In this document: positions 23,157-35,279 of the stretch, one piece after another
Layout of the letters: each line of letters starts with the position of its first letter
How positions within the stretch are numbered: position 1 is the first letter of the stretch
Notes under the pieces: model-generated
What the model saw: only the letters and a program-made list of their open reading frames with translations
What the model was told of the DNA's origin: nothing
The model's database searches: none
From: Erythroxylum novogranatense
Taxonomy: Eukaryota > Streptophyta > Magnoliopsida > Malpighiales > Erythroxylaceae
Direction: 5' to 3'
Assembly (NCBI GenBank): GCA_029891385.1
Contig: CM057231.1
Coordinates: forward strand, 67,224,990-67,288,989
DNA: 64,000 nucleotides
Position numbers and translations under genes: made by a program

Positions 23157-26100
23157 TGTTGGGCCCCAAAAATTTTTATTTATATTTATTTATTTATTTA
23201 TTGATTTACTTGACTTATTCCTTATTTTTGCTTTAATTGTTTTAATTATGTGTATATATAAATATATTTTCTTTGAGTCTTGAAATTAGTTAGTATGATT
23301 GGGAATTGGAAATTTTGAAGTTAAAGTGAAGGATTAGAACTAATTGGATTAATTGGAAGTAGGTTTGGATGTGTAGAGCCATATGAGACAAAAATAAGGG
23401 CAAGTGAGAAAGAATGGGCTATAGAGGTTAATGGGATAAGTAGAAGGAGGAGAGCCCAAAAGCATTGTAAGAGGAAAAGGGAGAGCTTAAAACTACGTAG
23501 TAATGGAGGAGGACTTAAGTTGAGAAATAAATGAGTTAAATGAATTAAGAGGAGAGGAAGCAAGTGTCGTAGAGAAAAGAAAAGGAAGAGAAACCAAAAA
23601 TGTGAACCAAGGAAATAGGGGATTTGGCCAAGAGGAAAAGGGAGAGCCGTAGGAAGCTTGAAGGGAGGAAGGAAGAAGAGAAACTACTTGTTGAAGGTAA
23701 GTTCCATCCTTGTTTGAAATAGGTTCGAAAATGGGATGAAATGGAAGTTAGGGTTTGTGTAGGGTTTGAAGAAAAAAAGAAGAGAAGGTGAAATCAAAGG
23801 GATTCTAGGATTTCTATGTTAGGGTTTTGGTTTTTCTGGCATAGATGGCTTATGGGTAGGTTAGGTTTAAAGTTTATTTTTATCTTTGCTTGATTTATAA
23901 ATGCTATGCCTTTCTTTTAGAATATATTTATTAAATGGAGTGTGATTTAATTGAAGGAACTTAAGAAAACCCCACTCAAGACAAGGAGGAAGGGCAATCT
24001 TGAATTCAGATTCCGACATTAGGTGGGTAACATTTTTATAGTTGTTTTGTAATGGGAAAATGCCCTATGTGTACAATCTTTGTTAATTTGTGTGTATATT
24101 GAAAGTGAATTTCCTTTGATTTGAAAGAAAAGTATGAAATTTCGATGATTCGATAGAATGGAAGAAGCATAAAATGCTATTCTTATGTTTGAATATTTGA
24201 GCATAAATTGGTTGTGTTAGGGTGAGAGAGAACCTGTTTCGTTAAGTCTCGTGCACGATGACCCCCTAGTCTTCTCCTGACTGCCCGCTTGAGGCCACGA
24301 GATCCTGAGAAATCAAACTTGTTGTGTTTACGGAAGACTTCGGTTTCCGTCGTGTTTATGAAACTCTCGAGCCAAATGTGTGCATTTCATCATTTTTGGT
24401 GTTTATGATGCATAATATGTGCTTTAATTGATAGAAGATTTCATATTATGCTTTATGTGATGATTTTGGTTAATTTATGATTTATGCGATGAAGTTGAGT
24501 TATTTGTGTTTTACATGATAGGTTGCAAATGTTTCGGATTCTTTATGTGTTGTATGACTCATTACTCGATGGCTATAAAGGTGTTAGCCACTGAGCTGTG
24601 TTTGCTCACCCCAATCTCCCTCCTTAGGTGCAAATTCTAGTTGATCGCAGAACCTTGCAAGGCATCTGGCATAACTCCAAAAAACTTTAGACACTTTTGT
24701 ATTAAGTTAGTAACTAGCTTTTGGAACAGCTTTATAAGCATATTAAGCATTGAGTATCTCATATTTTGTATTTTGGTACTTGATTCTTGATGGATATGAT
24801 GAATATGCTGATATGTAATTAAAGCTATGATTGAACTCTTGAATGATTGATAAAGAGATTGAGAGCTCCAGTACTCTCTTCATTATGTGAATTTGTTGAT
24901 TTGCGATCTGTGCTTGACCTTGAAAAGGGTATATGTATGATTCTTTTGATCTTTGAGTTGTTGTTGAGTTTTGTCTTGGGATAGCTTGCTGGAATTTGCA
25001 AAGATTTATGAGCTGGTGAATTTACGGCCGATGTCCTCACGTGGTTAAATTTGGGTATATTGAGTGTGCTGCAATTTACTGGTGCATCATAGATCGAATA
25101 GGATCATTTAGACTCCTTGAGGGTGTTAGGCGAGCTGTAGAGCTTTCCATGATGTAGTATGAGCTATTTTAGAGTGTGTTATTTTGTTGCTAAGAGTTGT
25201 TAAAGTGGAGTGCAGGTGCTGCTAAAAATGATGGATTTGTATTAGCAGAAACTTTGAATCTATATGAGACCTATATAGAGTTGGATTTTGTCCTTTTAAT
25301 CTTCATGAAAGTTGTAGACCGTTCTTGTACCTTTCCATAGACACCAAGTTTGCTCAATTCGGAGTTTTGGGTCAAAAGTTATGGTGTTTGCAAGCTATGG
25401 TACTGTTTAGGAGGAGCTAGTTGATCGGTCTTGGAGTAAACTTTTGATTTCCTTAGCGGCCGAGCTTATCTTTGAGTCCTTCTTAAAAATGGTAGAGCTG
25501 CCTCTTAGCTTTTCAACGAATTAAACCATGTCTAATTGGGAGCTCGGAATCAAAAATTATGAGGGTTCAAAGTCTGAAAGGTCGGGCTGCGAGGCGATCG
25601 GCCCGCGTGGGCGAGCGCCTGCACGCCTTTGGGGTCGGTTCCTGGCCGACCGACCCCTCTTCCTTCTTTTGGTCATAACTTTTTGCATAGACCTCCGATT
25701 AAGCTGATTTTCGAAGCGATAGACTCCTAAGAAAATTTTCTATCTTTTTATACCTGATTGGTTGGTATTTCTTTCAAATTGTAAAAAGTGGTTTGAAACA
25801 AAGTGTGATGGTCGGTCAATAAAGTCTGAATGTATTTCACTGATTTAGAAATATCTTGAGCTATAGAGCTCCGATCGGGTCGATTTTTATTTTCAATTAA
25901 ACTAGAGACATATATCTACAAGTTTTATGAAGGAATGGATTGGAAATTTAGCCTAAAAAACCTTCAAATTCTGATGCGAAGTCAGTAAAGTTTTCAGTTT
26001 TGACTATTTTCTTTAAAAAGTATTTTGGCCATAACTTTTTCATTTCTAATCCGAATTGAGCGAGTTCAGTGGCGTTAGAATCGTTAGATCATGAGGAACA

Positions 26101-26232
26101 AAATTTTCTTAAAAATCGAAGCTGAATTTTTATATTATAGGTTTCCCTAAATGTGGTGAATATTATTGTCAGTTTTGGGTCTTCTATGCTTATGTGTTTC
26201 CGAATGTTGGGCCTCGGAAACGGGGTCTAACA
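23157..26232 (+). repeat. G1 LTR3, full length
   Basis: 3076 bp, TGTTGGGCCCC to GGGGTCTAACA. It is followed by TTGTT, the same five bases that follow LTR1 before the primer site, so the join to the SINE unit may lie five bases into a former internal region. Confidence 0.92.
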
Positions 26233-26240
26233 TTGTTATT

Positions 26241-26387
26241 GGCTCAATGGTAAGAGGCGTGCACTTAAATTGAAAAAAAACTTTGAGGTCTTGTGTTCGA
26301 GTTGTGACTCACGCAAGTGCCAAAGAGGACAATACCTGGAGTGATCGCGGTAGAGGTCGGGCTCTACATTAAAAAGGTGCCTTTAAA
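26241..26387 (+). mobile_element. SINE-like unit with tRNA-type A and B boxes
   Basis: GGCTCAATGGTAAGAGGCG (A-box-like) and GTGTTCGAGTTGTGACTC (B-box-like), 40-50 nt apart, then CCAAAGAGGACAATACCTGG, which is shared with both arms of the next element. No tRNA cloverleaf end is seen, so this is a tRNA-derived SINE and not a tRNA gene. Confidence 0.6.
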
Positions 26388-26732
26388 TGTTGGGTCCGTG
26401 TTTTACGTACCGGGGCAAACGGGCCCCGCATACCTCAAGTGAGAATGCGACCCAGGCACCTAGGCATTGGCCTAGCGTACCCCATTATCCAGTATTGTCC
26501 TCTTTGGTTGGGATTCGAACACCCAACTTCAAGGTTTTGTTGCTTTTACAAGCACGCCTCTTACCTGCTTGTAAAAGCAGCAAAACCTTGAGGTTGGGTG
26601 TTCGAATCCCAGCCAAAGAGGACAATACTGGATAATGGGGTACGCTAGGCCAATGCCTAGGTGTCTGGGTCGCGTGCTCACTTGAGGTATGCGGGGCCCG
26701 TTTGCCCCGGTACGCAAAACACGGACCCAACA
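26388..26732. repeat. SINE-derived perfect-end foldback
   Basis: Two inverted 167-bp arms (26388-26554 and 26566-26732), nearly identical, with an 11-nt loop CGCCTCTTACC. The ends are TGTTGGGTCCG / CGGACCCAACA. Each arm carries a B-box-like GTTCGAA sequence and the AGAGGACAATACTGG block of the SINE. The loop is the A-box sequence GGTAAGAGGCG on the other strand, so one A box is shared by two opposed SINE bodies. The matching ORFs on both strands are a consequence of the symmetry. Confidence 0.85.
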
Positions 26733-26737
26733 CCTCA

Positions 26738-28640
26738 AGACATCATAGAACATCTTTTTCATCTTCTTTCAGTAAATCCCATGTGTCACTATTTATCGAA
26801 ATAGGTTGTACGACAACCATTATCTTCTTCATTGGTTGACTACAGATGGCGATCGCAGTCTTCCTCCTGGTAACAACTTCAACCATTTTGACCTTCAACT
26901 TGTGTCTTCTCAAAATTTTGGAATAGTTGTATACAGTTGGACCAAATTCATTGGATTTCTCCTGTGGTATCTGAACCAAGTTTGGTTCTGCTGCTGCCTC
27001 TGGTTCCGCTTTAATAGGATTCTCCTGAACCAGGCTTATCTCCTCTAGTTCCTCCTGTTAAGCAGTGGGAATTTCCTGAACTCTGCTATGCTCAATTTCT
27101 TTTTCTTTTTGAGCAGCATTGAGGGTATCTTTCTTTCGACTAACCTCCCCAAAGAAGGACACGGTCTTCTTCCGACTAATCTTCTTAGTCTTTTCTTCTG
27201 CTTCAGTCAGTCTTGAAGATTTCTGCACTTGAGATTTTACTTTTTCAGATTCTGATTTTCTCTTCTTCTCAGTCCCTTTAGCCTTTTTGGCTGTATCTTC
27301 TTCTAGAATAGAGAATAGAGACCTTATTGCTTTGGGTGCACGAGATTGAGAACCTTTTTCCTGACTCTGCTCTCTGGCTCTCTTTTCTTCTTGTTCCCTC
27401 AGAGTCCGAATCCTCGGTGATCTCTTTGCCTTCTTCGTAATTTCACCTAAAAGATTTTCTCCTTTTCTTTTCGACGCACCTTCTACTGTCCTCCGAACTG
27501 GGTTCACTCCGCTTTAAGGACTTGCCCATTTTATCAATGGTCTTCCAATCATTCTTCTTATTTCATCTGCAGGAGATCTTATACTTACTTGAGATAGAGA
27601 ACTTGAAGCGGGAGTCTTCTTCGATACACGCTCCCCCTCAGTTCTAGTTCTCCTTGAAGAGTCTGCTTCTTCTTTAATCACTGTCTTCAGACCCATTCGC
27701 CGTATAGTGATTGAGTCAATAGTACTCTTCACAGGTACAATCCTTCTATTTCCTTTGTGTAGAAGGACTCGGTTCATAAAAATCCTTGTAAGAAGCATGT
27801 CATAAGGATAGCTGTTTGTATCCTTCATCCCCTTAATCATATAATGGAAGATTAAGAAGGGTAAGTCAATAGGATTGCGATTCAGCAGGTAGAACAAACA
27901 TTGTTCATCCATAGTTGTCACCAAATGCCTTGAACCTACTCTGGGTAAGATGCAATTAAACAAAATCGCATGAAGAACCCTAGCTTTCGGGACCAGACTC
28001 AAAGTCTTCCTCTCCGAAGGGTCATTCACTCCATACAACTGTCTGCTAACATTTTCTTCCTTCATGTTGACCATTGTCATCCACTTAGCCTTGGTTGACA
28101 GAGTCTCACCAACCGATGGACAATCGGTCACCATCTTTATCAGCTCCTTTGTCACGACAACAAATATACCGTCTACTGAGGATACAATAGTGTTGTCTAA
28201 AAGTTGAGCATTCTTCCAAAAGTCAAATACTTCAACGGTGTACACTGGTTATCGTACCTGGAAAAATTCCTCCAACCAGCTCTTTCAATCTCAGGTTCTA
28301 CGTCCATACCATCTTTCCTTAGCGACTCAAAATTCACATGTCTTCCGAATATCATAGTTGCCTCTATTGTTTCAGAACGAAAACTGACTCTGGAAAGCTT
28401 TTCTTCTAGGGTAGGATGATTGAGAGAATTTGTAAAGCAAGATGAACCGTCTATAGATGAGAATAACCTCAATGATCTCAGCTTCAGGCTACTTGAAGGG
28501 TCTTATCACGCATGCCCTAGAATCGTCGGGATTCTAAAGATCGTGAAGCGTTTCCCTCCACAACTTCCTTGTCAGATAAGTTACCAAACTTGTAACTCAA
28601 CATTTTCGACGTTAATTTTGACGTCCTTTAGCTTTGTTGT
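26738..28640 (-). pseudogene. S accessory ORF, N-terminal and middle part (plant transposon protein domain)
   Basis: Open minus-strand segments: 28472-28197, 28245-27514, 27507-27058 and 26979-26743. The last three share one frame and are separated only by TAA codons one transition from Gln. The first part (FGRHVNFESLRKDGMD..., then ARVLHAILFNCILPR and NRNPIDLPFLIFHYM) resembles the 'putative plant transposon protein' family (recognised from memory; I believe Pfam calls it Transposase_32), a module often found downstream of pol in plant retroelements. The second part is a long lysine/glutamate-rich region (27058-27507). The gene continues at 1521-826 beyond the G1 insertion, for about 2.6 kb in total. 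No catalytic role is known to me. Confidence 0.7.
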
Positions 28641-28749
28641 TAAGCTTAACATAACCATGTTAAGGTTGCGTCGATCTTCTAGAATCGTTCTTCACTCAAT
28701 GGTTTAGTGAAGATGTCATCAACCGACTACTGCTTCGATGAGCGTAGTT

Positions 28750-29100
28750 TAACCACCTTCCTCTGAACATAGTCTCTCAAGTGATGTCGACTTGATGTGT
28801 TTCACTCTCGAATCTTTGGATAGGATTCTTTGATGATTGATTGCCTTTGGTGTTGTCGCAATAGATTGGAATCTCCTCTTCTTGAACTGAATAGTCTTCA
28901 AGTTGATATTTGATCCAGCGTTTGTGAACAACGACTTGCGACATATATACTCTACTTGGCGGTTGATAGGCGATTGAGCTTTATGCATTGCTTGACCATG
29001 AAACTAATTTTGGTAGAAAGTGACATCATCCACTTGTGCTCTTCCTTTCCATTCTATCTCCGGCATAGTCCGCGTCGCAATATTCGATTAACCTAAAATC
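28750..29100 (-). pseudogene. S RNase H, C-terminal part
   Basis: From 29100 the minus strand reads DFRLIEYCDADYAGDR...KSTSG, the copia RNase H start, and later YQLEDYSVQEEEIPIYCDN. It continues RT at 38704 across C1b. It is broken by a stop after KSTSG and by frameshifts. 28640-28750 is degraded sequence between RNase H and the accessory ORF. Confidence 0.85.
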
Positions 29101-30926
29101 TGTTAGAGTAGTGCCCTAAAGGCAATCCCCTTTAACGCTTTTTGTTCACAGTCATGTACAGACTTTATGAATAAATAAAGAAAGGCATGTTTCATTTATT
29201 TGATGTTCTTTATGAATTGATATTGATCTTTAATCAAATTAATGATGTCTATGATATATGACATAGCATGAAGGAAATTATGATGTGATCATAATCCTGA
29301 GATTCCTATCATGTGCAATTATGTCAAGATATCTAAATTTTCCTAGTCATAGGATTAATGAGGCTGGACATCATTAATCCTACGGACTAACATATGTCAT
29401 ACTCCTTGATTGGATCAAGCGGTGGATCTCGAAACCGTAAATATGAGATATTTAGAGTTGACATATGGATGCTTACTAGTGGTAGTAAGTTCATTGGATG
29501 ACCTGTCACGAGATCATCACATGGATTTAATGTCAGTGATAATCTCATCATAGCAATGGTGCAAGTATCCTTAGACTTGAGGTACTCGAGGATATCTTGA
29601 ATCTTGATCCCGCTTTGACTCCATTCCTTGTGGCCTTCGGAGGTTACTCATAGGATGGTGCTTGGAGTGCGATTTGAGGTATTCGAAGGTAATTGAGTAG
29701 CCAATAAAGTTCATCACTACGTGAGAATGAAGAGATACCACGCCTCTTATCGGGATCATTACTTTAAGTCTCGGCGAGAGCATGACTATGTCATGAAGAG
29801 TGTCTTCATGGACATATAAAGTAATGAGTCCTCGACAGAACCGATTTCACTGGGCTAGACTTAGTCTAGTAAGAGTTGACATATTAGCCATACTCATAAC
29901 CAAGTGGGGTATAGGATGATGAAAGGACGAATTGCACAAGAATTGTATACATGGAAGGGTTAAATGATGAATTCATCAAACTGATTACTTTTCGGTCAAT
30001 TGGGGGTCATGATGTGTTGCTAGATACCGCTCATGACTTGCTCAAATTAATTGTTAATCTAAGTGGCCAACATAACCGGGAACCTAAAGGGTCACACGCA
30101 TAAGAGTGTTTCAGAGAATCTGTAAAATAGTATTGGACAGAGTTCCAATTATGGAGAGCATTCGGATTAAATGGATCCCGATGAGATTGGGATATGTCCC
30201 GATGAGATCGCGACATCGATATTGCTAAGAAAGGTTTCCAGAGCTGTTTCAGTACCGGGGCCCGGTAGGCTGGTAGGACCGACTCTAGTTGGACTGGACC
30301 TTAGCATTTATATTCTAATTAATTAATTAAGTAAATTAATTAATTAATTATTATATTATTAAGCCCATTAGTCACGTTGGAAAGGGAGAAGAGATCATTG
30401 TCTTTGAAAAGTCAAAGTTGATTATTATATTCCATTAATTAGTTAATGGTTGATATGGCATACACTTGTTAGCTTCTTATGGTATCATTTTTAAGTGTTA
30501 AAAATATACATAAGTAGCTACCTTAAGGTGTTGCCGTCGATGGTCAATTAAGGTTAGAAGAAAAATAAGCTTCCTTAAGAGTTAAGGTTAAAAGCTTTGG
30601 AAAGGTTTCAACTTCCTTCTTCCTCATCAAGCATTATCGATTCTTCTCTTCTCCAAGGCAAGGATTCCAACGTCTCCTCAAGCTCTCCAGGACAGAGGTA
30701 GGCTCTAGCAGGCTTTATTCTGTTCTAGCTATTCCCAGGTCAAAGGTGTTTGATCCGGTTAGGTTTTCTGATCTCTGCGTGGATACCTTTAGAGATAGTC
30801 TCTATTGGCTATTCAGGTTTGAGTTTTCATACCGACACCGGGATCCTGGGTTTCGGGAAGGTCCCGGGAACAAAATTTTGTTTTCGCTGCTGGAACATGT
30901 GATGTTCCTCCTGGGATTTTCCTACA
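29101..30926 (+). repeat. C1b 5' LTR
   Basis: 1826 bp, TGTTAGAGTAGTGCC to CCTACA. It has an AT-rich AATTAATTAATT patch near 30318-30360. Confidence 0.93.
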
Positions 30927-30927
30927 G

Positions 30928-30939
30928 TGGTATCAGAGC
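30928..30939 (+). promoter_or_regulatory. Primer binding site of C1b
   Basis: TGGTATCAGAGC, one base after the LTR end. Confidence 0.93.
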
Positions 30940-33000
30940 GTCTGGTGTCGTGTATGAAGCTTTAACTGAAGCTAGATCACAAACCCTCATTGCTTGTGAT
31001 GATGTAGCATGCATTCTGTCCAGATTTCGTATTGCTATAGAGATAGGGTTTTCGAAATTTTTCTGCCCAGGATTGTTCATAACATGTTAGAGAATATGTT
31101 TATGAATTTTCAGAATTTATCGATTTGATTTGATATAGTTTTTCTAATTAATTCCCTAAGGTTCCAGATGCTGTTTTGTGAAACACTCTGTGGACAGGTA
31201 TGAGTATAAAATCGAGAATAAATTCTAGAAAAATATTTTTCTGGATTTTCCTTCACCTACATATCTCTAAGATGTTGGTGAATGTCTATGAGCATGGAAA
31301 TTGAATTTCAAGGTGATTGGATATTTATTCACGAATTTATTCTATTCTGTTGGGAATTGCTGTGCTGATGAACACAGTTTTTGAATCGGTTTTGTTATTT
31401 TGGTTGACTGAGTTTTTGATGGCCTAAAATCCTGAAAAAACTTCAGGTAGCATGTTCTGAACATTTAGTAACCTATGTAATTTTCTTAGAATTTATTGAA
31501 ATTGTTTCATTGATCATTTCGAGCAATGTACAGAACTGGACAGTTTTGTGGAAATTGTTGAGACTGTTTTGCTCGGCTTGATTGAGTGTGTTTTTTCAGT
31601 TCCAATGCCTTTCACCATTTTTAATGTGATTAAAAATGTTTTATCTTGATGTAGTATGATTTCCAAATTGAATTGCTTAAAGTTGCTTTTCCAAGAATTT
31701 TCGGATGCCTAAAAGGTCACATTAGTGTCTCGTTAGTATATATCATTATCTTGTTTGTTTTGGCCGTCATAAATTTTGTGGCTTGTGCCGAAGTAATTTT
31801 GAGAAAGTATAGATTAGCTAGAGATGCTTAGGGTGGGAATTTGGGTGTTCTTAAATTGTTTGGATATTTATGAGTTTTGACTCATTTTAAACTTTTCATG
31901 TATGGTTTGACCATATAAGGCATTCATGGATCAATGAATTGTTCATTGATACATCAATTTACTGAATATTACCTAGGTATGATGGTATTGTGAATTGGAA
32001 TTGCATGGATTGAGGAATTAGCCGATTAGAGATTATAGCATTTCTCCCTGGATAAGGCGACTTGTGCATGGCATAAGTCGACTTGCTCAAGGTCTCTGTA
32101 TAAGTCGACTTGTAGCACATTACAAGGCGACTTGTACATCAAGCGAGTGTCATAAGTCGACTTGTATTATACAAGTCGACTTGTGTGTAAGCGAAGCATA
32201 AGGTGACTTGCATTCGATGAAATTCGACTTGTGACATGCTCAGGTTGGATGATGGATGATTATAAGGATTGATTCAATTTGATTGATGAAACCTAAATCA
32301 TGCCATATAGTCCTAGTGACTATGATCCTTGACTTGAGTCTAGATTTTCTAAATCCTCCTCGGTATATGAAAACTAACGCCTTCCATTAATATGGTAAGA
32401 ACCAGAGTTCTTATAGGGATGGGTTGTTGGGTAAACCCAAGCTCACTCTATCTGGATATGTTCGAACTATGAAAATATGATTTTACGATTAATGGGTTGG
32501 TTTTCACTTTGGCGTTAGTTTGTTGAGTAAACTCAAGGTCAACGTGGACGAGGTGAAATTGGGTAGCATACATCGGATGTATGCGCATCAAAGAGTTGAT
32601 ACCCAATGTAAGTGCATACATCAACAAATTGATAGCACTGATCGATAGTTGTGTCTAAGATGTAATTGGTATATCTGACACCTCCCGAGACATAAGGTGG
32701 CTTGTTGGGTAAACCCAAGGTCATTCTCAATGTCGGTTATCGATGATGCAATTGGTATGTTCGATACCTACCGATTGACCTAAGTTGTAGCTTGTTGGGT
32801 AAACCCAAGGTCATTCTTAGCAATATCGGATATCAACCCACTAGGACATTATGTCACTTTGTTTCTTTGGATTCGGTAATGAGGGTTATGGATTCTATGA
32901 AACTAGTGGGAGCTCTTTTGCATATCATTCAAGTCCTTATGATTATGCAGCTATTCCTATTCTAACATTCTTCCTCTCTATCCGTGTAGGTTGTTTGAAA
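30940..33000 (+). other. Leader of C1b with palindrome cluster and hairpins
   Basis: About 2.06 kb without a gene. Palindrome cluster 32052-32233 has eight AAGTCGACTT-type units. Hairpins: TTGGGTAAACCCAA at 32427, 32705 and 32795, and TTGAGTAAACTCAA at 32523; the loop is TAAA here, against CTAAC in C1a and C1c. The open frame 30746-31090 crosses the LTR end and primer site and is not a gene. Confidence 0.8.
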
Positions 33001-33850
33001 ATGTCGTCAAGTGTGAATCTTAACCGCTTATGGATTCCAACAAGTTAAGCTGGACCGAATTTTCTTGGTCGGTTAAGGAATCGAGAATAGTTCTCGATCT
33101 CAAGATCAGGATATATCCCATTTTCGCTTCGAGATGCACTTCTTTGTCGATGCTTCGATGATGATCAGAAGGCATATAGTAAGCATCTAAAGGACAGTGA
33201 CATGGCTACTTGCATCATGCTTGCCTCGATGTCACCAGAGCTGCAGAAGCAGCATGAGTCCATGGATGCTCACACTATAGTATTTCATCTTAGGGAGCTG
33301 TTTGACGACCAAGCCCAGTCCGAAAGGTTCGAGATCTCAAGGCTCCTCTTCACCACAAAGATGGCTCCAGGGACATCTGCTGTGCATTACGCCCTGAAGA
33401 TGAATGGCTATATTGAGAGATTGGCCGTCTTAGGTTTTGCAATGGATCATGAGTTAAGTATAGACTTAATTCTGGTTGGATTGTCTGATGGTTATTCACA
33501 GTTTGTGTTAAACTATCGGATGAACCAAATATCCACTACAATACCGAGTGATCAATCTTTCAAGACAATGACGGAACTATCAAGAGTGATAGTAAGCAAG
33601 TCTTTGGTAGTAGCTTATTCTTCTTGAGTTCCAAGAAAAAAGAACCCAAAGAAGAAGAAGGCAAAGAAACCAAAGGGAAGCGCCATCAAGAAGAAGACCA
33701 AAGAAGCTGCCCCGAAAGGAACTTGCTTCCATTGCGGTAAAGATGGCCATTGGAGGCGCAATTGCAAAGTCTATCTGGAGTCACTGAAGCAGAAGAAGGC
33801 ATCAGATGCCTCGACTACTTCAGGTTTGTATGTCATTGAAGTTAATCTTA
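33001..33850 (+). pseudogene. C1b gag (broken)
   Basis: ATG at 33001 (MSSSVNL). A frame break follows, then an open stretch 33202-33627 (ATCIMLASMSPELQKQHES ... YALKMNGYIERLAVLGF), which is the UBN2-like gag core. After a lysine-rich linker there is an intact CCHC zinc knuckle at 33724-33765 (CFHCGKDGHWRRNC). This is the best preserved knuckle of the three C1 copies and guides the reading of the others. Confidence 0.87.
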
Positions 33851-34990
33851 TTATCGATCACAACATTTGGGTATTTGATCTTTGGTTGTGGCTCACATAT
33901 GTAATGATATGCGGGGCCTCGGGGACGATGGGCAACTCATGAAGGAGAAGTAGACCTACGTGTTGGAAATGGAGCAAGAGTTCTTTGCATTAGCCGTAGG
34001 AACCTATGTTTTGTATCTCCTCTTGGGCTTGTCTTTGGAATTGGATGATTGTTATTTTGTACCCGTTTGACAAAGAATATATTATGCATTTCTTATGCGA
34101 ATAGAATTTGGATTCCATATGAATTTTAATAGCAATGGTTGTTCTATCAATTCTAATGGAATGCTTTATGGAACGGTACATTGTGCAATGGTATTTACAT
34201 ATTAGATATGTCTAATCCAATTTTAAATGTCAATGACACCAAACGGTATAAAAGAGATAATCTAAAGTCAACTTACTTATGGCATTGTCGAACGGCCATA
34301 TAAATGAGACACATCACTAAACTCCATAAGAGTGGCGGTTTAGGGTCATTTGATTATGAATCATATGACACGTGCGAATCTTATTTATTAGGCAAGATGA
34401 CTAAGTTACCCTTCAAGGAAAGGGTGAACGGCGATTGGAGTATTAGACCTAATACATTCGGATGTATGCGGTCCGATGTCCATCCATGCGAAGTGGTTAT
34501 CGTTACTTCATTACCTTTATCGATGATTATTCACGATATGGGTACTTGTATCTGATAAGATACAAATCTGAAGCGTTTGAAAAGTTCAAACAATTTAGAA
34601 ATGAAGTAGAAAACCAGCTTGGTAAAAGTATCGAGGCATTACGATCCGATCGTGGTGGAGAATACTTAGACCAGCAGTTTGAGGATTATCTTAGAGATAA
34701 TGGGATATTATCTCGATGGACTCCTCCTTACACTTGTGAGACAATGGTATGGTTGAAAGGAGAAATCGAACCTTGTTGGACATGGTACGATCAATGATGG
34801 GTTTCGAAGTTACCAAAATCGTTTTGGGGTATGCGCTAGAGACAATTTGTTTACTTGTTAAGCGAGTTCCCTCTAAGGCAGCTTGATGTTACTCCATATG
34901 AGATGTGGACTAGTAGAAAACCTTATCTTTCTCATCCGAAAGTATGGGGTTGTCACTGCTTCGTGAAGCGGATTCATCGAGATAAGCTTG
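33850..34990 (+). pseudogene. C1b protease and integrase (broken)
   Basis: The protease site is reached at NIWV near 33865, but the frame is lost and DTG is not readable. GAG-pre-integrase remains lie at 34262-34400 (TCESYLLGKMTKLP; one knuckle Cys is Tyr). The integrase core is 34462-34797 (RYFITFIDDYSRYGY, SDRGGEYL), with several indels on both sides. Confidence 0.83.
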
Positions 34991-35279
34991 AAGCAAAGTC
35001 GACAAGTGTTTGTTTGTAGGATATCCTAAAGAGACCATGGGATATCAATTCTACCTTCTTTGAGGAACAAAAGGTGTTTGTTTGAAGCATGCTGTCTTTA
35101 GAGAAAGAGTTTCTTCTCCAAGAAGGCGGTGGGAGCAAAGTCGAACTTGAAGAAGTTCAAGATGCTCAAACAAGCACGGATCAATCGCTGAACTCGAGAT
35201 ATCACTCATTCGGATGAAGTAACAATTCAACCTTCGTGACACACGAAGTTCAGAGGTCAAGTAGGATGCGCCTTGTTCG

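Larger units (their letters stand above)
1522..26732 (+). mobile_element. Gypsy complex G1 (Tekay/Del-type chromovirus) with nested copia and SINE parts
   Basis: Order: LTR1 (1522-14348, split by C1a), primer site, gag-pol, purine tract, truncated LTR2 (19276-21929), partial pol (21923-23156), full LTR3 (23157-26232), a SINE-like unit and a foldback (26241-26732). The flanking 5-mers CCTCA at 1517-1521 and 26733-26737 match, so S appears to have received all of this at one site. Unusually, the right border is the end of the foldback and not the end of LTR3. The clade call rests on the pol order, with integrase after RNase H, and on a C-terminal chromodomain-like tail. Confidence 0.8.

Noticed and set aside
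26241..26330. A possible tRNA gene (A and B boxes)
   Set aside because: No acceptor stem or cloverleaf can be built, and the downstream block repeats in the foldback arms, which fits a tRNA-derived SINE.
26387..26733. Two nearly identical 82-residue ORFs on opposite strands
   Set aside because: They are mirror images produced by the foldback arms, not genes.
30746..31090. 114-codon ORF at the C1b LTR/leader border
   Set aside because: It spans the LTR end and the primer binding site, so it is not a coding gene; the C1b 3' LTR copy has only a part of it.
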